64,000 bases of DNA from DYGX01 sp035325905 (lineage in GTDB: Bacteria > Chloroflexota > Anaerolineae > Aggregatilineales > Aggregatilineaceae). Below are positions 15,457-24,112 of the stretch, in pieces. The notes below the pieces were generated by a model, which was not told where the DNA came from, did no database searches, and saw only the letters and a program-made list of their open reading frames with translations. Every line of letters begins with the position of its first letter. Positions within the stretch are counted from its first letter, which is position 1. Location: contig DAOKYY010000006.1 of NCBI GenBank assembly GCA_035325905.1, positions 20,221-84,220 of the forward strand, read 5' to 3'. A program made the position numbers and the translations under genes.

Positions 15457-17007
15457 TTGGAGAAGCAACCCATCCTTCGCGTCGAAGGGGTTTCCAAGTC
15501 CTTCCCTGGCGTCCAGGCGCTGCAAAACGTCGACTTCGAAGCCTACCCTGGAGAAGTCGTGGCGCTGCTCGGCGAGAACGGCGCTGGCAAGTCGACTCTC
15601 ATGAAAATCCTGGCGGGCGCTTATCACAAGGACAGCGGGCGGATCTTCCTCAAAGGCTCGGAGATCAACCCGCGCAACCCCGCGCACTCGCAGGAACTGG
15701 GGATTTCAACCATCTACCAGGAATTCACGCTGACGCTCAACCAGACGGCGGCGGCCAATATCTTCATGGGCCGCGAGCCGCGCCATGGCGGCCTGCTCGC
15801 GCCGTTCAAGCTCGTCAACCGGCGCAAGATGGAGCGCGACGCCGCCGCGCTCCTGCGGCGCGTGAAGGCCAGGGTGGACCCGGCGGCGCTGGTCGGTGAG
15901 CTATCGGTCGCCGAGCGACAGCAGGTCGAGATCGCGAAAGCGATGGCGATCGACGCCCAGGTAATCATCATGGACGAGCCGACCTCCGCCCTGGGCGCGG
16001 ACGAGACGCGCTCGCTGTTCGAGATCATCCGCGAGCTTCGGGCGCGCGGCCTGGCGATCATCTTCATCACGCACCGGCTCGAAGAAGTGTTTGAGATCAG
16101 CGACCGGGTGATTGTCCTGCGCGACGGGGCGCGCGTCGGCACGCTGACGACCGCCGAGGCGTCTGTTGACCAGATCATCCGGCTGATGGTCGGGCGCGAT
16201 ATCGCCGACCTGTTTCTCAAGGAAGTGGTGCCGGTTGGCGAGCCAGTGCTGGCCGTGGATGGGCTGACGCGGCGCGGCGTGGTGGAAGACGTCAGCTTCG
16301 ACCTGCGGCGCGGCGAGATTCTGGGCTTCGCCGGGCTGGTCGGCGCCGGGCGCACCGAGACGATGCGGTTGATCTTTGGCGCGGACGCGAAGGACAGCGG
16401 CTACATCTGGCTCGACGGCCATGAAGTCGAGATCCACTCGCCCCAGGACGCCCTGCGGCACGGGATCGGGCTGGTCCCTGAAGACCGCGCCAACCAGGGG
16501 CTGGTGCTCGAAAACACGGTCCTGTTCAACATGGTTGTGCCGACGCTGGCGCGCTTCGCGCGGCTGGGATGGCTGCGCCGCCGGCCGGCGCGCCAGGCGG
16601 CGACCGTGTACGTCGATCGGCTGCGTGTGCGCACGCCCAGCATGGAGCAGACCACCAAGAACCTGTCGGGCGGCAACCAGCAGAAGGTGGTTCTCGCCAA
16701 GTGGCTGATGGTCAACCCGAAGGTGCTGATCCTCGACGAGCCAACGCGCGGCATCGACGTGGGCGCCAAAGCCGAGATTCACCAGTTGATGGTCGAGCTA
16801 GCCAAGCAAGGCATCGGCATTATCATGATCTCGTCCGAAATGCCGGAGGTGCTGGCGATGAGCGACCGGATCGTCGTCATGCACGAGGGGCGCATCGCGG
16901 GCATCCTTGACCGAGATGAGGCCACTCAGGAACGCATCATGGCCTACGCCAGCGGCCAGACTGGGCTAGCGGCTAAGAACCTGGTCACAGAGGGGCAAGT
17001 AGCATGA
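15457..17007 (+). CDS. Sugar ABC transporter ATP-binding protein, two NBDs (RbsA/XylG type)
   Basis: The 516-residue protein holds two ATPase domains, as in RbsA, MglA and XylG. NBD1 has Walker A GENGAGKST (about residues 33-41), signature LSVAERQQVEIAKAM and Walker B IIMDEPTSAL. NBD2 has the degenerate P-loop GLVGAGRTE, signature LSGGNQQKVVLAKWL and LILDEPTRGIDVGAK; this asymmetry is normal for the family. TTG 15457 with AGGAAGG upstream is preferred; GTG 15436 would add 7 residues. The gene follows the duplicated binding protein and overlaps the permease start by 4 bases (ATGA). Confidence 0.9.
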   Translation: MEKQPILRVEGVSKSFPGVQALQNVDFEAYPGEVVALLGENGAGKSTLMKILAGAYHKDSGRIFLKGSEINPRNPAHSQELGISTIYQEFTLTLNQTAAANIFMGREPRHGGLLAPFKLVNRRKMERDAAALLRRVKARVDPAALVGELSVAERQQVEIAKAMAIDAQVIIMDEPTSALGADETRSLFEIIRELRARGLAIIFITHRLEEVFEISDRVIVLRDGARVGTLTTAEASVDQIIRLMVGRDIADLFLKEVVPVGEPVLAVDGLTRRGVVEDVSFDLRRGEILGFAGLVGAGRTETMRLIFGADAKDSGYIWLDGHEVEIHSPQDALRHGIGLVPEDRANQGLVLENTVLFNMVVPTLARFARLGWLRRRPARQAATVYVDRLRVRTPSMEQTTKNLSGGNQQKVVLAKWLMVNPKVLILDEPTRGIDVGAKAEIHQLMVELAKQGIGIIMISSEMPEVLAMSDRIVVMHEGRIAGILDRDEATQERIMAYASGQTGLAAKNLVTEGQVA

Positions 17008-18143
17008 GCGAGCACACAGCGGATGACATGACGCGCCGCGAGGCGTTTGGCAAGGCGTCACGCGCTTGGTGGCGCGGGATCGCTTCGGGCCAGGAGCTTG
17101 GTGTGTTCATCGTCCTGGTGGCGATGATTTTGTACCTGACATGGAAGACCGACACTTTCGCCACCGCGCAGAACGTCCGCAATATCTGGCTGTCGTTCTC
17201 GTGGATTGCGATCGCGGCATTCGGTCAGACCTTCGTCATTATCACCGGCGGCATCGACCTCTCGACCGGGTCGACGATGGCCCTGTCGGGCCTGGCTGCG
17301 GCGTTCCTGATTGCGGGCAATATCGAGGGCCATCCGACCGACTGGATGATCGAGAAAATGGTGGGCGGCCGGATGCAGGCGATGGGGCCGGACAAATACG
17401 TCCCGATCGCATTGCTGGCCGGGCCATTGATGGGGCTGTTGATCGGCACCATCAACGGGCTGCTTGTCGCGTGGGCGAATCTGCCTGCGTTTATCGCTAC
17501 GCTGGGCATGATGAGCATCGCGCGCGGCATCTGCTACGGCTGGTCCGGGGCGTGGCCCTTCCAGAAGCTGAACAACGAGTTTCTGCGCATCGGGCAGAAC
17601 GACGTGAACTTGTTCGGGCTGGATGTTCCCATACCCTTTATTATCATGATCATTATTGCCCTGATCATGTCGATTTTCCTCACCCGGACCGTTTGGGGCT
17701 ACCGGATTTACGCGCTGGGCGGCAACGAGCAGGCGTCGAAGCTCTCCGGCATCAACACGCGTCGCGTCAAGCTGATCGCCTTCATGGCGTCCGGCCTGAT
17801 GGCCGGCATTGGCGGGACGCTGATGACCTCGCGCCTCGGCGTCGCCGCGCCGACCGCCGCGCAAGGCTACGAGTTGGACGCCATCGCGGCGGTATTCATC
17901 GGCGGGACGAGCGTGACAGGCGGCAAGGGGACGATTGTCGGCACGCTGATCGGCGCGGCGATCATGCAGGTGCTGCGCAGCGGCCTCAACCTGCTCGGCT
18001 ACGACCCGAACTGGCAGCCGGCGGCCATCGGCCTGACGATCATCCTGGCGATCATGTTCGACCGGCTGCGCGTCCGGCTGCAAAACCGCCCGGCGTCAAG
18101 CCTGTTCAGCACGCAGGGGCTGCGCAGCCGCCTCGGGCGCTAA
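17004..18143 (+). CDS. Sugar ABC transporter permease (RbsC/XylH type)
   Basis: This 379-residue membrane protein shows the RbsC family signature ITGGIDLSTGSTMALSGLAA and the later YALGGNEQASKLSGINTRRV, plus GTSVTGGKGTIVGTLIGA near the C-terminus. About ten membrane segments are visible from residue 30 onward. An insertion of about 35 residues (GNIEGHPTDWMIEKMVGG region) resembles that of XylH-type permeases. Its start overlaps the ATPase stop (ATGA), so translation is coupled. A strong terminator follows. Confidence 0.9.
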   Translation: MSEHTADDMTRREAFGKASRAWWRGIASGQELGVFIVLVAMILYLTWKTDTFATAQNVRNIWLSFSWIAIAAFGQTFVIITGGIDLSTGSTMALSGLAAAFLIAGNIEGHPTDWMIEKMVGGRMQAMGPDKYVPIALLAGPLMGLLIGTINGLLVAWANLPAFIATLGMMSIARGICYGWSGAWPFQKLNNEFLRIGQNDVNLFGLDVPIPFIIMIIIALIMSIFLTRTVWGYRIYALGGNEQASKLSGINTRRVKLIAFMASGLMAGIGGTLMTSRLGVAAPTAAQGYELDAIAAVFIGGTSVTGGKGTIVGTLIGAAIMQVLRSGLNLLGYDPNWQPAAIGLTIILAIMFDRLRVRLQNRPASSLFSTQGLRSRLGR

Positions 18144-18159
18144 TGGGTTAGGCTTTGTC

Positions 18160-18190
18160 AAAGGGCGGAGGCCCGCTTCCGCCCTTTTTG
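18160..18190 (+). terminator. Rho-independent terminator of the sugar ABC operon
   Basis: AAAGGGCGGA (18160-18169) pairs with TCCGCCCTTT (18178-18187), an 8-base loop, and the T-run continues to 18189. It separates the transporter from the isomerase gene 36 bases on, which may therefore depend on read-through or its own promoter. Confidence 0.85.
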
Positions 18191-18225
18191 TTGCCTGGAT
18201 TACGTTCTGCCAGAGAGTGTGACGC

Positions 18226-19260
18226 ATGGAAACTTACGGCTATACCTTTTCGTTCGGCCCCTGGAACATCCACGAAGGCGCGGACCCGTTCGGCCCGCCG
18301 GTGCGCCCGACCGTCCCGTTTGAGGACAAGCTCGCGCTGTACAAGCAGCTAGGCTTCGACGCTGTGCAGTTTCACGACGACGACGCCGTGCCGGACCTCG
18401 ATCATAAGTCCGCCGCGCAGATCGTCGCCGAGGCGCGTGCGCTGAAGCAAAAGCTCGACGACCTGGGGCTGGTGGCGGAGTTCGTCGCGCCGCGCTTGTG
18501 GGAGCATCCGCTGACCGTGGACGGGGCCTACACCGCCAATGATCCGCAGGCGCGCGCCTACGCCCTGGACCGCTCGCGCAAGATGCTCGACATCGCCCAG
18601 GCGCTTGAGGTGAAGCTGGTCGTGCTGTGGCTGGCCCGCGAGGGGACGTATCAGCGCGAGGCCAAGGACGCGGCGCGGGCGGTTGATCTGCTGACCAGCG
18701 CGCTGGACGAGATGCTGGCCTACGCGCCCGATCTACGGATTGCGGTTGAACCGAAGCCGAACGAACCGATGGACCTGGCGTACATCCCGACGATCGGCCA
18801 CGCGATCGCGCTCGGCTACCGGACGCAGGCGCCGGAGCGAGTCGGCGCGCTGGTCGAGTCGGCGCACGCGATCCTGGCCGGGCTGGACCCGGCGGACGAG
18901 ATGGCGTTCGCGCTGGCCTACGACAAGCTATGGAGCGTGCACCTCAACGACCAGAACGGGCTGAAGTTCGACCAGGACCGCGCCTTCGGCAGCGTCAACC
19001 TGCGGCGCGCTTTCGATCAAGTCCTGGTGCTGGACGATCACCGCTTCTACGAGAAGGGCGTCGTCGGGCTGGATGTCAAGGCGCTGCGCACGCAGCCAGC
19101 AGACCTGGCGCTCAAGCACCTGATCAACAGCCGGGATACGTTCCTGTGGCTGGTCGAGCGCGTTCGCAGCCTCGATCGCGATGTTGTGCGCCAGTGTATC
19201 GAGGCGCGCGACTACGAGGAGCTTGACCGGCTGATCCTCAGCCACCTCATGGGCCGTTGA
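18226..19260 (+). CDS. xylA: Xylose isomerase family TIM-barrel sugar isomerase
   Basis: The 344-residue protein aligns by eye with short (actinobacterial-type) xylose isomerases. FHDDDAVPD gives His50 and Asp53 (the His54/Asp57 dyad of Streptomyces enzymes), VEPKPNEP supplies the Glu181/Lys183 equivalents, VESAH the Glu217/His220 pair, and FDQDRAFG plus GLDVKALRT the Asp255/257 and Asp287 ligands. One change stands out: the region HIDLNGQNG of those enzymes reads VHLNDQNG here, replacing the Asp245 metal ligand by His. It isomerises an aldose to a ketose, most likely xylose or a relative imported by the ABC system upstream. It ends 14 bases inside the convergent GNAT gene. Confidence 0.75.
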   Translation: METYGYTFSFGPWNIHEGADPFGPPVRPTVPFEDKLALYKQLGFDAVQFHDDDAVPDLDHKSAAQIVAEARALKQKLDDLGLVAEFVAPRLWEHPLTVDGAYTANDPQARAYALDRSRKMLDIAQALEVKLVVLWLAREGTYQREAKDAARAVDLLTSALDEMLAYAPDLRIAVEPKPNEPMDLAYIPTIGHAIALGYRTQAPERVGALVESAHAILAGLDPADEMAFALAYDKLWSVHLNDQNGLKFDQDRAFGSVNLRRAFDQVLVLDDHRFYEKGVVGLDVKALRTQPADLALKHLINSRDTFLWLVERVRSLDRDVVRQCIEARDYEELDRLILSHLMGR

Positions 19261-20167
19261 GCGGCCTGCGATAGGCGCCGATCCGGTTGGTTGGACGGAA
19301 CCCGGCGCTGCGATAGAGGGCCTGTGAGGCGGGGTTGTCGATCTCGGCGTAGACGATAGCCTCCCGCGCGCCGAACGATTGAACCCGCCGCAGGCCCTCG
19401 CACATCGCCGCCCGCCCCAGCCCGCGCCGCTGAAAGGCAGGCGCCGTGCCCACCGGCTCGAACTCCGCCATGCGATTCTCGGCGTCGTACCAGCCCATGA
19501 CATACGAGGCGACATCTCCCCCCGGCGCGAGCGTCACCACGTCCAGCTCGGCGCGATAGTCCGGCGCGCGACGAAGCTGCCGGTAGGCGCCCGGCGTCAT
19601 TCGCGCCGAGCCGAACGCAGCGCGGTGCGCCGCCGCCCGCGCCTCGACGATCTCGTCCGTCACGTGCGCCAGCCGGAACCCGTCCGGCAGTTCGGGCGCG
19701 GGAATTGCGTCAAGCGTGTGCCGCATATAGAGCAGCCCGTAGGCGGGATCGCGCCGGTAGCCACGCTGCTCCAGCACAGCTCGCCACAGCGTGTCGTCGT
19801 CAAAGACCCACATCGTGACGAGGCTCTCCGGCGGTCGCTCACCTACCTGCTCGACCAGCCGCGCCTCGGTCCAGGCCAGCATGGGGGCAAGCTGTTCCGC
19901 GACCCGCTCCTCCGGCGACACAAACAGGTCGAACGCGCCGAGATGCGGTGTCAGCAGCGACCAGCCGCAGACGCGCCCCACCCCGTCCTCCCATAAAAAC
20001 GCGATGTCTTCCAGCCGGTAGTCGCGCAGCAGGTAAAACAGCCACCAGTTGAGATCGCCGAGGTGGATATAGCCGGAGTGCGGCGACGCGCGCTGCCCCT
20101 CGATCAGCACCCGGCGCATCGCGTCCAGGCCGGCCAGTTCAGCATACGGGCGGGCATGAAAAGACAT
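19247..20167 (-). CDS. GNAT family N-acetyltransferase (two-domain type)
   Basis: The 306-residue protein has a clear C-terminal GNAT domain (about 165-300), with FEPVGTAPAFQRRGLGRAAMCEGLRRV as acetyl-CoA loop and DNPASQALYRSAGFRPTNRI as the last helix and strand. The N-terminal half looks like a degenerate second GNAT unit, a common arrangement. ATG 20167 has GGAGG nearby; the longer frame from 20245 is not supported. It converges with the isomerase gene, overlapping by 14 bases, and its promoter region faces the lacI-type gene. The substrate is unknown. Confidence 0.8.
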   Translation of the reverse strand: MSFHARPYAELAGLDAMRRVLIEGQRASPHSGYIHLGDLNWWLFYLLRDYRLEDIAFLWEDGVGRVCGWSLLTPHLGAFDLFVSPEERVAEQLAPMLAWTEARLVEQVGERPPESLVTMWVFDDDTLWRAVLEQRGYRRDPAYGLLYMRHTLDAIPAPELPDGFRLAHVTDEIVEARAAAHRAAFGSARMTPGAYRQLRRAPDYRAELDVVTLAPGGDVASYVMGWYDAENRMAEFEPVGTAPAFQRRGLGRAAMCEGLRRVQSFGAREAIVYAEIDNPASQALYRSAGFRPTNRIGAYRRPLNGP

Positions 20168-20287
20168 GGGCGAGCCTCCGAAACGCAACGTTGTGCAGTT
20201 GCCACGACATTTCTGCGATATTGTACAGTAGCGGGCTTTGGGCATCTGACCTGCTTGACGCGCGACGTAATTCGTCGTAAGCTATTC

Positions 20288-20299
20288 GTAAGCGCTTAC
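20288..20299. promoter_or_regulatory. LacI-family operator palindrome
   Basis: GTAAGCGCTTAC is a perfect 12-bp palindrome with the central CG typical of LacI/PurR-family sites (core AAGCGCTT). It lies about 120 bases before the lacI-type start at 20417, just after a promoter-like TTGACG (20255-20260) with TAAGCT 17 bases on (20278-20283), so binding would block this promoter. Autoregulation of the sugar operon is the likely role. Confidence 0.7.
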
Positions 20300-20416
20300 A
20301 ATCTCGTTGCAAGATTTTGCAGGCGAGCGGCATCCAAAACGCGCCCCTGCTCCACCACGCTGCACCACTGCGTCACAGTCCGGCTTGAGAGTGGGCGTTC
20401 GCAGGAGCGGCTGACG

Positions 20417-21457
20417 GTGAAACTCAGTCTTCAGGATATCGCCGCGCAGGCTGGCGTCTCGACCGCTACCGTTTCGCGCGCCCTGAACGACCGGGCGGGG
20501 GTTCACCCCGAAACCCGCGAGCAGATATTGCGCATCGCGCGCGAGATGGGCTACACACCCAGCATGGCCGCGCGCGGGCTGGCAACCTCGCGCACCCAGA
20601 ACCTCGGCTTTATCACCTACAAGCACCACCCGCAACCGATCAGCTCCTACCACGTCGAGATCGCGCAGGGCATTGACGACGAAGCGCGCCAGCGCGGCTA
20701 TCACGTCATCACCCGCTTCGTAGACCAGGCCATGATGCAGAGCGGGCAGCAACTGGCGCTGATTGCCGAGCAGCGCATCGACGGGCTGATCCTGGTTGGC
20801 CCGGCGCTGTCTCCGGCGTTCATCATCGAGTTGTACAACAGCGGCATCCCGCTGGTGCTGGTCGACAACATGCTCCAGGAGACAAAGATCGACGCGGTGG
20901 TGTGCGACAACGCGGACGGCACCTACCAGATCACCAGGCACCTGATCGAGCATCATGGCCTGCGGCGGCTGGCGTTCTTCTCCGGCCCGGCGCACTGGTT
21001 CAGCAGCCGCGAGCGGCGCAGCGGCTACGAGCGCGCTCTGAGCGAGATCGAAGAGGCGCCGCGCCTGGTTTTCATGAACGAGACGACGGTCAGCACCGGA
21101 TACGGCGCGATGCTTGAGGCGCTGGACCAGCACCCTGATCTTGAGGGCGTCGTGGCGGTTAACGACGCGACGGCGCTTGGCGCGATCCGCGCCTGCAAAG
21201 AACGCGGGCGACGCGTGCCGGGCGACATCGCGGTGGTCGGGTTCGACAACGTGGCGTGGGGGCCGCTGCACGAGCCGCCCCTCACGACGGTCGGGATGTT
21301 CAAGTACGAGACGGGGGTCCAGGCCGTGCGCCGCCTGATCGACGTGATCGAGCGGCCGGTGGCCTCGTCCTATCAACTCAGGCTTGGGGTGGAGCTGGTG
21401 ATCCGCGAATCATGCGGCTGTCCGCCCAGTGAATCCGGCCAGATCGGCGGCCCATAG
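20417..21457 (+). CDS. LacI-family transcriptional regulator
   Basis: This 346-residue regulator begins with the LacI helix-turn-helix (LSLQDIAAQAGVSTATVSRAL, about residues 3-23) and hinge, then a periplasmic-binding-like sugar sensor (about 60-335) with DGLILVGPALSP, VVCDNADGTYQITRHLIEHH and PGDIAVVGFDNV. GTG 20417 with AGGAG upstream is chosen because the HTH must be at the N-terminus; the longer frame from 20063 overlaps the divergent gene. It precedes a CUT1 sugar operon in the same direction, 171 bases away, and a LacI-type palindrome lies in its promoter, so it most likely represses that operon until an oligosaccharide is bound. Confidence 0.9.
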   Translation: MKLSLQDIAAQAGVSTATVSRALNDRAGVHPETREQILRIAREMGYTPSMAARGLATSRTQNLGFITYKHHPQPISSYHVEIAQGIDDEARQRGYHVITRFVDQAMMQSGQQLALIAEQRIDGLILVGPALSPAFIIELYNSGIPLVLVDNMLQETKIDAVVCDNADGTYQITRHLIEHHGLRRLAFFSGPAHWFSSRERRSGYERALSEIEEAPRLVFMNETTVSTGYGAMLEALDQHPDLEGVVAVNDATALGAIRACKERGRRVPGDIAVVGFDNVAWGPLHEPPLTTVGMFKYETGVQAVRRLIDVIERPVASSYQLRLGVELVIRESCGCPPSESGQIGGP

Positions 21458-21628
21458 GCCGCCCGCCAGACGCGCGCCGGTGAGTGCCCCAGGCGGGCAA
21501 GGAGGGTGAGTTCCGGGGGAGTGTTTCGCACCATCAAGTTTCAGCAGAACCGCAGGCTTCAGCGTTTCAGCTTCGCGCCGATCATAACAGAGAGTGTGCA
21601 AGACGAGACCTCTTGAAGGGAGACAGCA

Positions 21629-22858
21629 ATGACTCGAATGCTACGTTTTGTGCTGGTCGCCGCGTTCGCCATTGGGCTGCTGCCGCTGGCTGCGGTCAGC
21701 GCGCAGAACCCGGTGATGATCCGCGTCACCAACTGGGCCGGGGTCGATGAAGCCGCCGAGTTCCAGCAGATCGTGGACGAAGTCAACGCCAATAACACCG
21801 AGTTCCAGGTCGTCTACGAGCCGAAACCGGACGACTACTACACCCAGCTTCAGACTCAGATCGCGGGCGGCACCGCCCCTGATCTGTTCTGGCTGGACCA
21901 GAACCACATGGAATGGGCCTATGACGGCGTGCTGCTCGACATCAGCGAGTATCTCGCCAATGACGAGCGCGACGTCGCCAGCCCGGAGGACTATTTCCCC
22001 GGCGTGTGGCAGACTGTCGCCATCAACGACGGCATCTATGGCCTGCCGTGGATCGCACAGCCAGTCGTGCTCTACTACAACAAGGACATCTTCGACGAAA
22101 TGAGCATGGAATATCCGACCGCCGAGTGGACCTGGGATGACTTCAAGGCCGCGGCGGAAGCTCTGACCAACGAAGAGCACTACGGCTTCGTGCTGAACGG
22201 CTGGCCGCCGATCCACATGTTCATCTGGTCGTTTGGCGGCGAAGTCATCAGCGAAGACCTGCAAACCTCACCCATCGACTCGCCCGAAGCGATCGCCGGC
22301 GCGCAGTTCTACGCCGACATGATCTTCAACCCGGCCTGCTGCCCGTCGGAAGAGACCATCGCCGAGGAAGGCTTTGGCGAGATGTTCAAGGCCGGGCGTG
22401 TGGCGATGTTCATGGGCGGCGCGGCGGACGACCTGGATCGCGTCGAGGGCCTGAACGTCGGCGTGTCGCCGGTTCCGCAGGATGTCAACGGCGGGAACAC
22501 AACCTTCGCCTGGACCGCCGCAACGGTAATCAACGCTAAGACCGAGAACCCGGATCTCGCTTACGAGGCGCTGGTCCAGCTCACCGAAGGCATCCATAGC
22601 TGGAAGATCGTCTCACCGCGCGTCTCGCAGGCGAACGTCGAGCATCTGGTCGCGTCCGAGCCGCGCAAGGAAGCCAACGCCGAGGCGATCCTGGAGGCCG
22701 TGCCGGATATGCGCGCCTTCCGCATCATCCCGCGTATGGCCGAATGGGACACGATCTTCTGGGAAGACTTCCAGGACCCGCTGTTCCACGGGGAGGACAC
22801 CGTCGAGAACCTGGCGGCTGACGCCCGGATTCTGCTTGAAGATGTATTAGGCGAGTAG
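21629..22858 (+). CDS. Sugar ABC transporter substrate-binding protein (CUT1, SBP family 1)
   Basis: The 409-residue protein has a signal peptide (1-25, cut near AVSAQ) and the family 1 solute-binding fold: PKPDDYYTQLQTQIAGGTAPDLFWLD, GIYGLPWIAQPVVLYYNKDIFDE, TAEWTWDDFKAAAEALT. It captures oligosaccharides. AGGGAGA lies 8 bases before the ATG. The two cognate permeases follow; between lies a stable hairpin. No Cys lipobox is visible, so it may be anchored by the uncleaved segment or be free in the exoplasm. Confidence 0.9.
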   Translation: MTRMLRFVLVAAFAIGLLPLAAVSAQNPVMIRVTNWAGVDEAAEFQQIVDEVNANNTEFQVVYEPKPDDYYTQLQTQIAGGTAPDLFWLDQNHMEWAYDGVLLDISEYLANDERDVASPEDYFPGVWQTVAINDGIYGLPWIAQPVVLYYNKDIFDEMSMEYPTAEWTWDDFKAAAEALTNEEHYGFVLNGWPPIHMFIWSFGGEVISEDLQTSPIDSPEAIAGAQFYADMIFNPACCPSEETIAEEGFGEMFKAGRVAMFMGGAADDLDRVEGLNVGVSPVPQDVNGGNTTFAWTAATVINAKTENPDLAYEALVQLTEGIHSWKIVSPRVSQANVEHLVASEPRKEANAEAILEAVPDMRAFRIIPRMAEWDTIFWEDFQDPLFHGEDTVENLAADARILLEDVLGE

Positions 22859-22879
22859 CCTGACCCCGCTAACGACGCG

Positions 22880-22905
22880 GCAGGAGCGGCGCTCGCCGCT
22901 CCTGC
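22880..22905 (+). promoter_or_regulatory. Intercistronic hairpin after the sugar-binding-protein gene
   Basis: GCAGGAGCGGC (22880-22890) pairs with GCCGCTCCTGC (22895-22905) around a 4-base loop. An 11-bp GC-rich stem without T-run, placed like the hairpins that protect malE-type mRNAs. Confidence 0.65.
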
Positions 22906-22942
22906 CCATCTCCGCCTGCCGGTCTGAGTCAGGAGGTCGCCC

Positions 22943-24109
22943 ATGACAGCCGATCCCGGAGCTTTGAATACCTACTACCCGACCCTGCTGCGCTACATCG
23001 GCGTGGCGGTAGGGCTGGTCATCCTGATGTACGGTATCTACCGTCTCTTGCGGTGGGCGGGCGTCAAGCACGAGCCGGCAACAGGCTTCACGCTGGTCAC
23101 TCCCTGGATCGCCGGCTTTCTGATTTTCACGGTGTTTCCGATCGGGCTGTCTTTTTATCTGAGCTTTACCGAATACGACATTTTGTGGGATCAGCCTAAG
23201 GCGCTGGCCGACCCGCTGTTCAATTACAAGCGCGCGCTGGGGATCAAGATCGTCGAGCTGCCGCCCGGCGAGCGCCCGATCCAGGTGCTCGGCACAATGG
23301 AGGGCGAGACGCCCGAAACAGTGCGCTACCGCGAGCTAGACCGTTTCAGCCTGGGCGACAAGACTTATGTGATCGGCGCGACCGACGGCTTCTTCCTCAA
23401 GGGGGTCTGGCTGACGCTGCGCTACGCCGTGCTGAGCGTGCCGCTGGGCATGATCGGCGCGCTGGCCGTGGCGCTGCTGCTCAACCAGAACATCAAGGGG
23501 GTCGGCTTCTGGCGCACGCTCTACTACCTGCCAGCGGTGCTCCCGGCGGCGGCGGTTGCGCTGCTCTGGTTCTGGCTGTTCGCGCCAAACAGCGGCCTGA
23601 TCAACTGGGCGCTATCGCCGATCTATAACCTGTTCGACATCAAGCCGCTCGGCTGGTTCACCGACAAGGACCTGATCCTGCCCTCGTTTCTGATCATGGG
23701 CATGTGGGGCATCTTCGGCGCGAACACGGTCATCCTGCTCGCCGGGCTGAAGAACATCCCGAAAGACCTGTATGAAGCGGCGGCGATCGACGGCGCGGGG
23801 GCCTGGAAGAAGTTCCGCCACATCACCATCCCGATGCTCAGCCCTGCGCTGTTCTACAATCTGGTGACGAACATGATCGGCGCGCTGACGATCTTCACGC
23901 AACAGGCGTTCATCCCGACCGACCGGCAGGATGGCTGGTTCGTCAATTGGTTCATCTACAACGAAGCGTTCAACTTCGGCCGGATGGGCTACGCCTCCGC
24001 CCTGGGCTGGATGCTCGCCGTGGTGATCATCTTGATGACGCTGCTCATTTTCCGGTCGTCCGCGGCCTGGGTGTTCTACGAGGGCGCGCGGCAGGAAGGG
24101 AGAGCCTGA
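22943..24109 (+). CDS. Sugar ABC transporter permease, MalF/UgpA type
   Basis: The 388-residue membrane protein has an extra N-terminal helix (about 13-36), then the CUT1 permease core. The coupling motif is EAAAIDGAGAWKKFRHITIP. A hydrophilic stretch of about 70 residues between the second and third helices (around 95-145, including PGERPIQVLGTMEGETPE) is longer than usual and resembles the periplasmic insert of MalF-like proteins. Ribosome site CAGGAGG at 22930. It is followed 3 bases later by the second permease. Confidence 0.88.
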   Translation: MTADPGALNTYYPTLLRYIGVAVGLVILMYGIYRLLRWAGVKHEPATGFTLVTPWIAGFLIFTVFPIGLSFYLSFTEYDILWDQPKALADPLFNYKRALGIKIVELPPGERPIQVLGTMEGETPETVRYRELDRFSLGDKTYVIGATDGFFLKGVWLTLRYAVLSVPLGMIGALAVALLLNQNIKGVGFWRTLYYLPAVLPAAAVALLWFWLFAPNSGLINWALSPIYNLFDIKPLGWFTDKDLILPSFLIMGMWGIFGANTVILLAGLKNIPKDLYEAAAIDGAGAWKKFRHITIPMLSPALFYNLVTNMIGALTIFTQQAFIPTDRQDGWFVNWFIYNEAFNFGRMGYASALGWMLAVVIILMTLLIFRSSAAWVFYEGARQEGRA

Positions 24110-24112
24110 GCC

